Origin: Polyodon spathula
Lineage: Eukaryota; Chordata; Actinopteri; Acipenseriformes; Polyodontidae
Direction: 5' to 3'
NCBI RefSeq assembly: GCF_017654505.1
Contig: NC_054537.1
Location: 78,654,118 to 78,718,117 of the forward strand
Length of the DNA stretch: 64,000 nt
A program made the position numbers and the translations under genes. Every line of letters starts with the position of its first letter. Within the stretch, counting starts at the first letter, position 1. Shown piece by piece: positions 46,995 to 60,420 of this stretch. The notes beneath the pieces were generated by a model. That model saw only the letters and a program-made list of their open reading frames with translations. It did not search any database and had not been told where the DNA came from.

Positions 46995-48847
46995 GTAAGA
47001 AGCTACTTTAAAGTACTAAAAGTTCCTCATAATTTTTTTCATTGCATTATTAACGGTGGTGAGTGTAGTCTTTGTTATTATCCCAGTGGTGTCTTTGATA
47101 GTGTAATATGCTCCTCATTTTGTCTGACTTGTTAATGTTGTTTTTCGGTCAGGTTCCCATTCATTAATGAGGCTTGGGGCTCAATGCAAACTTTTCTGGT
47201 TAAAAATAAATAAAAATAATAAATCACTTGTCATTCTATACACATATAACCTACACATTAAGTTCCAGTATTTTCCTGTTTAAAATTAGTTACTTTTAAG
47301 ACTTATCTGTTTTTTGTGTCACAATTACTAATAATAATGTAAAAAAAATGAATTTGAGATTAAGAGAAATGTACAAAGTGTAATGTATTGCATGTGGATG
47401 GCAGAAATAGAGAAAAAGGCATTCATTTAACTTTACAAGCAAGCTGTTAATTCATTGTTTTTATTTGCATAGAATTATACACGGCGACCCCTAACTCTAT
47501 CAATTCTAAATCACCAACTAAAACAGTAATTGTGTTATTATTGCTAGTGATTTGTACGCCAACAGCATGACTCTGTTAATCTGTAAGCATTCTCTCAGAG
47601 ATAAGAAACACAACTGGCAATCCACATGTTTTATCATCATCAAGCCTTGCCAGTCTGTATTAGTCTACCATTAACACATTTTCATTATCTATAAAGACAA
47701 AAACCACTTGACTTCCATCGATAGCATACTGTATTGATTATTTTATTGTGTGATATACTGTATAGCAAATTGTCTCGTTTTTTATAGCTGTTCTTGTTTT
47801 TCGGTTTCATATTTTAATCGGTGTAATCCGCCAAAAAAAAAAAAAAAAGTTTCCGATTCAAATGTGTTAGCAACATATAAGCACAATCCAAACCTGTCAC
47901 AAAACAACAGGAAAATAAAAAGTCAAATACAAATGCAAACATATTTTATTGTCTTATTTATGTGATTATTTTTGTATGTACACTCCTAAGACAATCTGTA
48001 CAATTACAGGACAGTGCAACAGTGTAATCTTAACAGATTGTTTGTAGTAAATAGAAATTGTCATAAAACATATAACATACTGACAAATGTACTGACATAT
48101 ACTGACAAATACAAAAGCAGTCAGAAGAAATAACAATTACAGTAAAGTTGCATGATTTTGATTAAATTAAAAAGAAACGGCACAAATACATCAGGAAGTG
48201 AACTGTGCCATATTTAATTAAAAGTGAGACCGTGCATCTTGTTCAAGTAATAGTTGTTTATTTGATGCACCAAGAACAAAAAAGTAATCCACTAAATAAT
48301 AATAATAAAAAAAAAAACATTTCACATAGGCTCCATATCTCTGGATAATAGAGCATCCCAAATATGTATCTAGGCGCTATATGCTATCCCGTGGAGGTGC
48401 ATCCTTAACTTTATAAGCAAACAAAAAAATATATATATATAGTATATTAAAATGATTTCAGTGAATTCCTGTCTTTCTCTCTCTGCCTTGACCCTCTTTT
48501 GTCTGAAATGGCTCCTCATATGAGAAGGTGCATATGTGCCTACTTTCTTTTAATAATTAAGCAGCACCCCTGTAGATAGCTGCATTTGTGACATTCTGGA
48601 AGCGCTACTGTAGATGTCCCCAATGAAAAAAATATACCAGCATGATACCTGAGCCTTCTTACTGTCCTTATCAACGACGACTGTAAATAAAATACAACTG
48701 CTCAACCTGTTTTTACAAGTAAACATTTATAAATTGCAGTATTTAAGGGGATTGTAACAGTATACAATTTGTTTGGTCTAAACGTTTTATGGTTAGTAAG
48801 TTGTAGCAAAAACAAAAATGTGTAGGCTACAAGGTGGCACAGCTACT

Positions 48848-48887
<40 letters not shown>

Positions 48888-49732
48888 CATTGTTTTGCAT
48901 TGAACTTTTTCCTCATAAGGTGCCAACAGTTATATTCCAACATGTCCAAAGTCAAACGGTAGCCTGTTTTTTAAAACTTCTTGCCAGTGTAAATTAAAAA
49001 TGTTTTAGGCTACATTGGAAGTAAGCCTAACCCTAACCCGAACCACTTCTACATATCGTTGGATAAAAACAAAATGTGATATGAATTTAGTTGTTTTCTA
49101 CCACCTTGGCTTTTGTATGTGCATATGTATGTATGTTTTTTTTTTTTAAATCAACACGGGTTCATGTAGCAGCTTTCGTCGGGGGACACTGTAATTGCGG
49201 TTATGATTTGAAGTGCTGTCACTTTTTTTATATTGGTGGACAGAGTGACCTTTTTTTGAAGGCGTTGGAAAGCAAACTGTTGTAAGTTTAAACTATCTAC
49301 CACTTTCATCTTTGGAACATAGACAGATTCTTAGATCATTATATATTCTGCCAAAAAGAAAGCGTTGGAATAACTAATGAACCAAACTAGTGGATAAATT
49401 CTGACATGTTTTTTTGCAGCTTTAGAAAATACTCAGTCGGTGGAAAAAGCAGAGGTGGAGAAAAAACGGTGTAAATGATGGCGTAGAACCCAGGGGATTT
49501 CCTTGGAAAATAACCCCCTTTAGGTGTACATTCTCTGTTTATCTATAACCTTGCTGTATTCGTCTTACTGTCTTGTTTCAGTGTCATATTTTCGAAAGCG
49601 TCTGTTGCTTTACAGTTATTTCAGTTTATGTGTGACCATAGGTTCTGGTTCTTATCTTAAGAAGCAGCATGCTTTTTTATCACTGTAATTGAAGGGGTCC
49701 AGGTTTGGACAGAGCTGCAAACCACTATTTAT
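46995..49732. other. Intronic DNA downstream of the CSMD exon
   Basis: Holds a (TAA)n run at 48849-48886 and a poly-A at about 47833-47848. No second CSMD exon is recognised. Confidence 0.6.
48849..48886. repeat. (TAA)n microsatellite
   Basis: Pure trinucleotide run of about 12 units. Confidence 0.95.
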
Positions 49733-50330
49733 TGTAACAACCTTGGGAAAGCTGACAGCCCCTTTTAAGATCTTCGCAGGACCTCTGTGATAGAAAGGTG
49801 GCGGGAGCACTGATTGGACAGCTAGAGGCGACGGCTAGTGTGAGGTCTCTACCAACCAGATCCTCAGAAGCAAGAGGGGGTGGAACTGCATAAAAGGGCT
49901 ACTGGTTCTGTGACAGGGGAGAGAAATGGATAACAGGCGAACCGACAAGTGAACAGAGAGCGAGAGAGAGAAAGAACCACCTAGCAATCCACAAGTACTA
50001 CAACATTAGCTGCTCCACAAGCCTTTTATTCACAGCTGTGTGACCCCCTGGAGCCTCCGTTGAGGGAAGAGGGGGAGAGAGGCAGAAGACAGCCAGCGAG
50101 ACAGGATAAAGGGAGAAACCGTATGAGAGAGAAGGGAAGCCAGACTGAAGTCCCATTAGATGAGCCAAGAGGTCTGTGTGTGTGATGTGATTCCTTCCCC
50201 ATCCTTTTATTTACACTGTGCTCTTTTCCCCTCTATTTATGATTCAAAATAAACACAGGCTGTTGCTCCCTTTCCCAAGATATCTCATCAGTCTGATTCC
50301 ACCAGGACCCATTGCCGGGTACATGCTACA
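49733..50330 (+). repeat. Solo LTR
   Basis: Begins TGTAACAACC and ends CATGCTACA, giving TGTARC inverted termini. Order inside: TATA-like CATAAAAGGGC near 49890, a purine-rich leader, AATAAACAC polyadenylation signal near 50248 and a T-rich 3' part. The block is GC-richer than the intron and 598 bp long. The flanks TTAT and ATAT agree at three of four bases, so the target duplication is weak. TGTAAC termini are typical of Gypsy elements. Confidence 0.75.
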
Positions 50331-51236
50331 ATATATTATGTAGATGCTTCAGGGTTCGTAAAGATTGGAGGTGATTCTCAATAAACAGATTGACGAGACT
50401 TAAGTAAATTAAAACAAATTATTACTATTTATTAATATGTTGATAAATACAAAACAAAAGCAGGCCACTGTGCCTTTAAATACAAAATAAAACTAAATGC
50501 AACATATAAAATGAAATAAATAAAAATAAGTCATAAAGCAAACATAGAATAACATTTTTTTTAAATTGGGAGGCTTATACAAAAATACTTTAAATAAATA
50601 CTTGTAATCGTACGAAGGGAAACGGAAGCTGTCTAGCACTTGCGCAGATGTATAATTTGGGACAAGTAGTTTTTAGGATTAAAATTGTGATGGAAGAGAA
50701 GAGACTTTTGTTTCTAAAATACCTAAACCGTGCATAACAATTAACAATGCTGCAAATAATTTGAGCATGAGGGGATGTATGCTGTTGACGATGACAAAAT
50801 AATGATGTGCAGATTTTGCAACTGCCGGCTAGAATGGGAGTGGAAAGATACTGTAGCGTTGTGTGAAAATGAAGACAGACAGAGATAGGGATTGCAGTTC
50901 TCCAACGATTTATTATTTACAAGTACTGTATTTATTTAGTCACTGTCAGCCGTGACTCACGCCTCCAAAATAATACACCTGGCTGGTTATTGATGTCTCT
51001 GTTTTAAGATCTACTGTATTTAACAGTCTTTCTCAAGCACCAAACCTTTCTGCCATTTTTACTTTTGTCAGCCGAAGCTCCCTTATTTGAATCTTTAAGA
51101 CTCTGGAGTGCTCGCCTGCCCCATGCTGCTTAACACTCTCCCCATGTCCAAACAGCAAACAAGTACTTTGAGTTAGTGCAGGCTGCAGGGTCCTTACAAT
51201 ACTGTCGTTAAGCATTGTCACTCAGTTGGTCACATT
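50331..51236. other. Intronic DNA, no gene seen
   Basis: No exon recognised. The last 300 bp may belong to the 5' part of the hAT relic that follows. Confidence 0.5.
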
Positions 51237-52600
51237 GAAAAGAAAAGCCAAGCAGCCGCTGGTACAAGCAAAAGAACCATCTTAGCTGCAATCGGTGAAA
51301 CTGCAATGAGCTAAGAAAGCTAAAGACGACAAGTACACTTATTGAGGATACAGTTCAAATGTGTGCTAACCAACATCTCATTGGAGATGCTTGACCATCC
51401 TTCAGTTCGAGAGTATTTGAGTTGTTACCATTCAGAATGAGTTAACTTTATAGCTTTTTTTTTTTTTGTAATCAGCTTGACGAATTAAAAACAAACGTGA
51501 ATTCGCTTAGCTGTGATTTGTGATGAGATGTCTGACAGTGCTGGAAGGTGCATTTTTGTGGTTTTATTTAAGATGCTACGGAGGTATAAAACAGTCGTCT
51601 GGCTGCAGTCTTCTTTCTTGAAACTGCCAATGCAGTGAAGTGTTCACAGGCAATCATGAAGCATTCTGATGTGCATGCCATTTTGAACGACTCAGCAACT
51701 TACATGATTAAGTGTTTGAGTGCTCTTCAAGTTTTGATGACCTATGATAACGGCTGAGCCTTAACAACGTGGCAAACATTAAGATAAGGTTTTCATTCTC
51801 CAGAAAGCTGAAGTCGACTTATCTGCAATTCCTAAAGAATAACTACCCAGAGCTGCCTGCCATGTTATTTCCTCAGCCAGTGATTACCGGATGGAATGCC
51901 TGGTTCAGGTCTGTGTTTTACCAACACAATTATTTGGACGCTTTGCTAGCGTTCTTTGATGAGTGTGAACAGAAAGTCCTTCTAATGATGCTGAAAGATG
52001 CCAGCTGCTATTCAGTTGTAAAGTTTCAGTGTAGCTTTATTAAGGCAATCTGTATGCAAATAGAAGATTTTACTACACAAGTAGAAGAAACAAAGAAGCC
52101 TTGGGCACACTTGCTGATGGAAAAGTGAAGCTTTGAGCCATTAAGTACCACTGTCCATGCTCCAGATGCAAATAGCCTGGCAGCTATGGAACCTGGAATT
52201 AAAGAAAGAGCTATCCAGCAGCTGAAAGTTGCCACTGAGAAGGAGCTCGCTAAGTTGGCAAACACATGCCAGAAAATACAGAAATTAAATTCCTGACTTC
52301 TTCTGGCCAACTGTTTAATCCACTGGAGATAGCCACTCGTGCATCAGTGGATAAAAATATGTTGAAGAAATGTATTGTGAACGTGCCATTGCTGAGGGAA
52401 GTGGAAATACTTTATTTTTTGTTGTGGTACACAAAACTAAGCAACAGTGTGAAAGATGCGGTTAAGAATAATTTTGATGGCTCTGTAGATATTTTTGACA
52501 TGCAGTTTGGGCTCAGGTGCCAGAATACCAGCTTATCCAATACCGTGATTTCATATCATGTACCCTGTGGTTTCCATTGACTGTGAACCATTCTTTATAA
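51237..52600 (+). pseudogene. hAT transposase relic, CGGBP1-like
   Basis: The + strand frames follow the order of CGGBP1-type hAT transposases. An N-terminal segment (ISLEMLDHPSVREYLSCY, about 51377-51436) is followed by a region with LNDSATYMIKCLSALQ (about 51690-51735). The open block 51769-52128 has KLKSTYLQFLKNNYPELPAM and VITGWNAWFRSVFYQHNYLD, in which the usual TRW is GW. A Lys/Glu-rich segment follows. At least four stops or frameshifts occur. Terminal repeats are not identified. It could also be a dead domesticated copy, but nothing suggests function. Confidence 0.6.
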
Positions 52601-53790
52601 AGTATTCACTGATTGTAAGTGACAGATGACAAACCATGAAAAAAGAAAATGTAGGGTTCTGTTCTATGCTTATGTTTAATTCTTAATTTGAATAATTAAA
52701 TTGAAACTCCTTATGAATACATGTGTAAAATATCAGAATCTGATTTCAGCAACCTGCTTTTTTAGTTAGTGCTGAATTGTACAACATTCTGAAGACTTTT
52801 TTATGTTTGTTTATTTAATATCTTCATGCTGATTTGATTTACATTGTGCAGTACATAAAATGTATTTTTGTTTTTTATTTTATCTTAATGTATTTTTATA
52901 GAGGGTATGTGCAGTATTTACTGTAAATAGGCAGCTAATTAAAATTAGTTGGGGACTTCACATGCGTTACAGATAAATTATGGTAACTAAATTATTTTTC
53001 TGTGTCTGTTAAAAAAAACAAAAAAAAAACAAACAAACATACAACCCCAGCTAAAGTTTAATAGCATATATGTATATAGTTGTAACATTTATACTTTGTT
53101 TTTGTTTATATACATCTATTTGCATAATTTTATCAATGTGTATCTGTAATACAATTAAATAACAACATTTTTAGCAGATGAAACAATGAAATGAAATTTG
53201 TGAAATAAAATGAAATTTGAAAAAAAACAGAAAAATTTCACGGGGCTTTAATGATAACTAATTGTAATTTTGCTGCCATATTTATAGGACTTTCGCTCCC
53301 TTTGTGCATCAGAATGCTTCATTAAAGCCAAACATATGGTTTGTTAGACAGTCTTTGTCTCTAAAGATAATAATATACTTTCTGGTACCAGGCTACTCCT
53401 TAAAATGATTACTATGCAGTACCAGGCTTTCTCCCACTTTTCTACGATAAGAATATATGAGTTTGTGTTCTTTTACCATGGAGTTCCTCTCACTTGTTAA
53501 GTGAAACATAAAAGTGAGTGTCCCTTAAGTGAGAACACCTGTTCTGTCAGGAAGTTTCACCTTGTTAAAACATATTTCTTTTACCATGAAAATCCTGGTA
53601 CTCCCACAAAATAAGAATAAAAAGCAAGAGGCTCTCCTGTACCAAGTTGCAACTGCTGATAAGAAACTCAGCTGCATGCTCTTTCCAAGAGGCCCCATCA
53701 AGGTTATTAAATTAGGTCAGTGTTTTATAGTTAGTGAGCCTCTCATTTAGGCCAACACAGATTTCTGGAAACATTTCTGCTTGTAGCCTT
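52601..53790. other. Intronic DNA, no gene seen
   Basis: AT-rich with A-rich islands. Weak inverted similarity between 53390-53480 and 53570-53640 (CTGGTAC and CCATGG/CCATGA motifs). Nothing firm. Confidence 0.45.
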
Positions 53791-53791
53791 T

Positions 53792-54480
53792 TTAACATTT
53801 TCTAAACCGGTAGAGTTTTACAATAATAGTATTGCCTTTAACAGTTACTTTTCTTCCAGTGGTCTTTTGAACAGTATCCAGTTTGCGTCCAGGATATCGG
53901 TGCTGCCAGCAGCATTGGAAATCATTTTCTGGTTCTGTTCTTAAAGGTTCCTTAAAAGCCACCACAGGGTTCAGAATCCAGTGGTGAGCATCGCAAGTTT
54001 GTGTAACATTCTCAAATACCTTATACCTGCAGGATACCTGAACTCTGTTAGCAGGTTTCCCATCTTTGCATTCTAACTTTCCCAAATTACCCCATCTCAT
54101 CTGGTGAGTCTCCTCACATCCCAAACATTCAATTATCCTTACATCATCTAATTTAACGTTTAAATGGGAAAAAGGATAATTCCTGTGGATCATCAGGGTC
54201 ACACTCAAACATTATACAGCAGTGCTTTGCCTTATGGGTACATGCGGGACATGGTGTTGGTTCTGCTAGTGACAACCCAGTTCTGCATCTTTGACATCTG
54301 CATATTAGTCTGGACACATGCCAGTCGCCCCCCATTTCAGAGAGTTTCCCACAAGGAGTAATGGTTCTGGACTGATAACTATTTTGTTCACAGAGGACTA
54401 TTTTGTTAGGTATTACTTCTTCCAGGAATGCTAACTACACATTTTAGTTCTGAACTATACCAGACAGCTAAGCTGTTTAC
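53792..54480 (-). pseudogene. Cys-rich coding-like relic, unknown family
   Basis: On the minus strand three frames join through two apparent frameshifts. The first (about 54478-54430) includes VWYSSELKCVVSIP. The second (about 54430-54153) has KIVLCEQNSYQ, CRCQRCRTG, CPACTHKAKHCC and CDPDDPQELSFFPF. The third (54208-53792) has CLGCEETHQMRWGNLGKLEC, FENVTQTCDAHHWI and FQCCWQH, and ends basic at FRKC. That is about 220 codons with more than 15 Cys, many paired, and one N-glycosylation sequon (NVT). This looks like an extracellular disulphide-rich domain, from a secreted protein, a receptor or a retroelement envelope. An LTR-like piece lies just to the right (54560-54715). I do not recognise the family. 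Confidence 0.4.
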
Positions 54481-54559
54481 CGGTCACAAAAGCCCATATA
54501 CTGTACCTTCTCTTTGTTCCATCACCCTGGTAGTCTCTTTCTAATGGAGCATTGGGTTC

Positions 54560-54715
54560 TCTTTTTTATAGAACGTGGCTGCTCCCAATTAGCACCATTT
54601 ATTCCATTTGGGAACAGCCACATTATCACATGTTTTTGGCAGGGACAGGAATTAACATCCCTGCCAACCACCACCAAAACAGATACCAACACTATTTACA
54701 GTCAGGGCTCTTGCT
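54560..54715 (-). repeat. LTR-like repeat with conserved hairpin, copy B
   Basis: Matches 32067-32200 from the hairpin onward (CACATGTTTTTGGCAGGGA and AGGAATTAAC). The hairpin at 54575-54621 keeps its stem although several stem bases differ from copy A. Confidence 0.55.
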
Positions 54716-54848
54716 CTGTCTGACTTCAAATGCAGTATGAACCTGTCTGTAAAGGTAAAGGAGTGGTATGGTTTATTTTATGTAGGGGGGGGGAAGACAA
54801 TATATCAGGAAAAAAAAAACATATTAGCAGGAATTGTGCTAATATTAG

Positions 54849-55175
54849 TGGGTGGCATGGTGGTGTGATGGTTAGTGCTGCTGCCTCACAGCGCCAGGGT
54901 CTTGGGTTCGATTTCGGCCTAGGGGTCTCTCTGTGTGGAGTTTGCATGTTCTTCCCGTGTTCACGTGGGTTTTCTCTGGGTACTCCGGTTTTCTCCCACA
55001 TTCCAAAGACATGTTGTTTAGGTTGATTGGTCACTCTTAATTGCCCTGTCTGTGTGATGCCCTGCAATGGACTGGCATCCCGTCCAGGGTGTAGTCCCAC
55101 GTTGCACCCTGTGTCTGCCGTGTTAGACTCTGTCTCACCACAACCCTGTAAAGGATTAAGCAGTTAATGATGATG
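54849..55175 (+). mobile_element. tRNA-derived SINE with L2-like tail
   Basis: The head GGTGTGATGGTTAGTGCTGC has an A-box and GGTTCGATTTC a B-box of a tRNA-like Pol III promoter. The body GTGTGGAGTTTGCATGTTCT, then TTCTCCCACATTCCAAAGAC, is the widely shared vertebrate SINE/L2-related body. The 3' part has GCAATGGACTGGCATCCCGT and a GATGATGGATG end. It is diverged from consensus. Confidence 0.88.
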
Positions 55176-58100
55176 GATGTTATAGTTATGAAGTGCATTA
55201 TTATAGTTCTCTAACTCGTTCGTCTAACAATTACCACCTTTTGTTGTATAATGGTACATTCTGTTAGCACACTGACATCAATGTTACATTCAAAATAGCC
55301 CCAAGCAGCGTCTGTGTAAAGTTATTAATCCCCCAGTCTGGGGAATAATGGTTTGTTACATTTATTTCAGAGAAAAAAAAAAATGTTGTATGTGCTACAG
55401 CCCCCTTGAAACCAGTGGTCCCCAGTTTGGGAAATACCACACTATAAATACTGTCAGTGCTGTTAGCAGTAATGTTGGGGGTTCATGATTTTAGTTACTG
55501 ATTTTAATAACATTATTAGTCTATTTTCTTTTACAGTCAGGTGTGAAAAGCTTAACTGACTTGTCCTATCCATAATTAGTCGAGCGTCACTGGTGTAACT
55601 GAAAATGTTTTCCCTAAAGCTGGGGGAACACAAAGCCACTTTGTGGCTTGTGGCTTGTAGCTTGGTTTCAGACTACTGCATAGCACTCAAAGGGGAGACG
55701 TGGTTTGATACGGCAAAGTTGCCTCAAACTAAGTCTCCTGGTCTGTTGAAACCAGTTATCAAGCCACTAGTCCTAAAACAGTGGCTTAGTTTTCCTTTAG
55801 CTTAATTACCATTGCATTTCCACTTCTGAAACATATCATGTGTCGTCTATCCTCATGTTTAATTTCTTGTTTGTTTTACCAGTACATTCAGCATACATAC
55901 CAGTACTTTAAATCATTTTTTAGTAGAACTGTGTGCATATACTGTTGGTGTGACAAGACAGTATATAATGTGTCTTTTGGTCTTAATTTGTGCTTTCCTA
56001 CAAAATGTTTAGTTAGCAAGGCATTATTTTAGGGTTCATTGGTTTTTAAACAGCTTAAGATGTACAGTAAATCAGCATTACAATACTGCTTTTTTTTTTT
56101 TTTTTGGTGTTTCTTATAAAAAGACTGCAATCTATTTTAATGATGTAAACATCTTCTGACCTAAATAACACTGCTATTTATCCCACTAGAGTTTGCCTCA
56201 GTGACTATTTAATAACATCCATATAATAATAATTAAAAAAAAGGAAGATGCCCAAAATAACAGAATTTTCATTGTTTTGTTTTTTACAATAAGTTATCCC
56301 CATTGATTTGTTTCTGTTTTGCGTCTTGAAGATCTTACAAATCACAATAATAACCCCAATTGCTGCATGAAGTACCAGGAGCATATTGATGATAATAGGA
56401 AACACCAGTGCAATATCAAATTCATGTTTTGATTATGATGTAACTTTGGTTGCCATAGATGCAGACATTTTAACTTGTTCCTTTTCATTTATAGTGCAAT
56501 CTAACGAGCATGAGAAAAAAACAGTCAGGAAAGTGTCAATGAATCCCAGCAGGAGTTCTCACGTCCAAGACACAAAACTCCAATTTTTCATGAAATCTTC
56601 CATTTATTCATTTAGTACAAAGTACCTTTTAAACTTTTAGGGCTGTGTTTGAAGGTTCGAAGATTGTTTTAAACCAGACAGGTTTTTTTTCTGTTAAGAG
56701 AAACTATTAAACAATGTGTGAGTACTATACTGTCACTATTGATTTGTATAATGCATATTACATAAACAAAAGTTGTTATTAAAATCTGTTACTTAGCAAC
56801 TCTACATGGTGCCTCTGCCGTGTACGGAGCAGGGTATAAAGTACCAAAGCGGTGGGCTCGTACCTCTATTTATTTTCAGTAAAATATGCACTGAACACCT
56901 GGTGTACAAGACAGTGTAAGAGAAGTGCTATGGTAGAATATGTTTGAAACATACAAAATATACACTAACACTAATAATTTTAATTTCGAAAACTGAGCAC
57001 CTTCCGCCCCTCTCTGCTCTAGCTCGTGTTATCCAGAAGCAAACCTTTAATTTCTTCATTGGCCACCTCGACAGCAAAGTGTTGGATAACGTGCATAAGG
57101 CGTAAGCTGTATTGAAGGAAATGTCTCGGATACCCCTCTGCTGTTTGAGATTTCTTTGTTAAATGCCCAGACAACCAAAAAAAAAAAAAAAATAGATTGC
57201 AAACTGTGCAAGTGACTCATATCATCATTGAGGCATAACCAATCTCTGGGTACACTTGACAAGTGTAAGTTCATATTATTATTAATATTATTAATATTTT
57301 ACTAGTAGTCAAATTTGACTGATAACCTGCTTGGAACAGTGACTGTTGAATAAAGCTTTGTCCGCTGCAGTTGGTGCTGGTGCAATGCTTACTGTGTAAA
57401 TAAACAACTTGTATTTCTATTTAAATTATAAAACCATGATTACTGTTCTATGTAACGTATTTTTAAACTACATGTGAATGTTTTATTCCATTAATATGGA
57501 TTACTTGTAAAATAGGATTTTTTTGCAGCCCTACAAAATTCATCATTTTGCTTATTTCCTCCTAACCGTTGACATGTTGTTATATACAGTGAGAAAGCAA
57601 TTGCAGCAATAAACATCGAAGGTCCACAGACATTAAACTTGTCAGGCAAGCATTTGACGTAGTGCTCAAGTGATATAATCTTGCTCATTGTGGGAAATGT
57701 ATTTATTTATTTTTAGCCTACTCATTATGTCCATGCGCATTTACTGTAGTGAAGTACATACCCTGTGTCACACATAACCGCTCTGAAAAAAAAAAAGGAT
57801 GATAACAGCTTGTAGCTCTCAGGAGGGTCATCAATTAAGTCTGGTTATGTCTGAATGCTGCCTTCTTTGCTTTAAGCAGATGTATATACTATTTCAGATG
57901 GGAATTCTCAGCTCAGGGAATGTAATTCTTATTTTCTGCAGCAATCTGTAGTGCATACAACCGAAATACAGTAAATTGTACTATGCAAACTTAAACATTT
58001 TGGTACACATAAATACGTAGACGTCAGTAGTCAACCATTCTTTTCAGAAAATAACATTACCCTGTGTATAACGTGCATGTCCTAGGTCTGTCTTGTCTTG

Positions 58101-59914
58101 GGTTACATCCCTTGTGTGGCTCAACTTGTATAATGCACACAAAAACAACACAGTACACAGTATAAAATAATATACTAAAACACTATTAAGACCACTCTGT
58201 CATTTCCAGTTAAATCTACATTTCTTACCCTTGTCATAATTCACTTTATTTTGAACATATATGAATGTTTTTAAAATAATTTTGTAATATGATCACTTAT
58301 TTTTTAATTGAAATGTAGTTATACAGTACTATAACACGGGCATTGTATTATTAATATCTGGAGATTACTTCTGTACCTGCAATTACCTAAGTAGGTGATT
58401 GTACCAATGATCTTATTCATTACTTTGTGTTTCATAGTGGTTTGCAGGGAGAGACATATCCAATTGTGAGTCTCAATATTCATTTGATTGCTGTCTATGC
58501 AGGCATTTGTTGATACAGATGATCCTTTCCAAGATTATTAGTCTATACTTTCCATATGCTTTTCCACAAGATTTACCTTTGCCTGGAGCAATATCAATTT
58601 GAAGTCTAATCTCGTCAGCCTGCAGAAGTTAAGAACAATCAAGGTTGTTTGGATACGTCTCCTTGTAGGCCAAACCTCTTAGCATTATGCAGGGGACACT
58701 GTATTGCAGAAGGTACTGTGCTATGGATGCAATATTAATTACTTCAAACTCTGGAAACTAAAAATCTCATGGTGCTGTTTTAGGAACAAAAAACGGTTCT
58801 CTGGCTACATCAAAACTAGGCCAATAATAAGCTTAGTTAATTCCCCCAACCTTAGTCTGCTTTGTCAATGGGTGAATTCCAGTAAACACTCTTGCTCCAT
58901 TTTCTTCAATTCTTCATAGATTGTTTGCCACATTTGTACTTACTGTCCTTTTCAATATGGAGCAAGTGATCAGTTGTTCATGGTAATTACAAGAGTGTAT
59001 TTTTTCTCCTTTTATCTATCTCTTTAGCTGAACTACATATTTACATCTATACATTCAATCTTTCCTCAGTTTAGCAGTGAAAACATCACAGCTGATTTAT
59101 CTTTACACTAGGTTTGGCACAGTGGGTTTCTCATCAAACTTTAAAATGTTGTACACTAACTTTTTTTCTTGACTGTAGAAGCAAATTCAAATGCCCATAA
59201 GGCATAAAACAAAATATCAAATATTCATGAAAACTACAAGTTACTTGATCAATGTCCAATGCACGGGACAGGAGCCAGGACTGGGTGGTGGAAGGCTGGG
59301 AAGCAATGCTACTTCCCAAGGGGAAACAAAATGTAGGATAACAGACAACTCAAAAAGATGAAGAGAAGATGAAGTTGAAGAGAAGTCTCCTGGTCACCTA
59401 TAAGGCAAGTTCGCATGGCCGATCTTCTGAGGCTATGAGCTTCAATTCCTTTGCGGGGAGACTTAAGCACTGGAAAAGAAAAGAGAAATTAACATGCAAA
59501 GAGGGCCAGGGGTCTCTAGGGTAAATTGAAACATGTCGTCTGCATACAGCACCACTTGGCCATGTGACTGAAGCAATGTTTGAGGAATTGTCTAGAATAT
59601 TGGAACCCGAAGGAATCTAAAACATCTATTTACAAGAGGATAGGATAGTCTTTTAAATAAATAACAGATAATTACAAATACTGAATAACAAAAATGTAAT
59701 AGAATTGGAACATTATACAAAAAATCAATGAGAGACCTGTTGTTTCATAGTATATTGTATACTGAATAAAACATATTTAACATATTCTATGTTTCTTCAA
59801 AACATCTACTGAAGCAAGAAAAAAATAGCATTTTACAGCACCTGGAAATCACCTTGGATTGCATGTATCACTTCCTAGGTGCTGTACTCTATTCAGCTTT
59901 GTTATATCCTGGTG
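55176..59914. other. Intronic DNA, no gene seen
   Basis: AT-rich, with T (56090-56105) and A (57177-57191) runs. Open frames here lack domain similarity, and no splice-flanked exon is recognised. Confidence 0.55.
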
Positions 59915-60420
59915 GTCTAAACCAGGGATCGGCTACATTTTTGGGCAGATAGCCAAAAAACTCTGCAAAATCTACTTTTAAGATGTTGGCTTGCCAGCCA
60001 AACAAAAGGGGAGGGGGCATAATTATTTAGACCTGAATAATTACGTTTCCCATCTATGTTATTGTTTCTTACAGTAAATACCAAATATAAACGATACCAA
60101 AACTAACAACCAGAGACAACAAATAAACACTACAAAGAGAAACGCAGCTATGCAGGTACTGAACTAAATGCACATCAACACAGATGCCCAGTATTCACAG
60201 CTACAATACTACAGAAAAAAAAACTAAAAAAAACATATTACCTATTTAAACTTATACAGACAATTAATATCCATAATGTTGAATACTGCAATGCAAACCT
60301 TGTTTAGCACCTACATAAACACGTAAAAAAATAAATAAATAATGAAGTAGCTCGAATCATTAACTGTGTCGTGTTTAGTGGCTTCCTTGGCCCTGCTTCT
60401 GACTGCTAAGGTTGACTATG

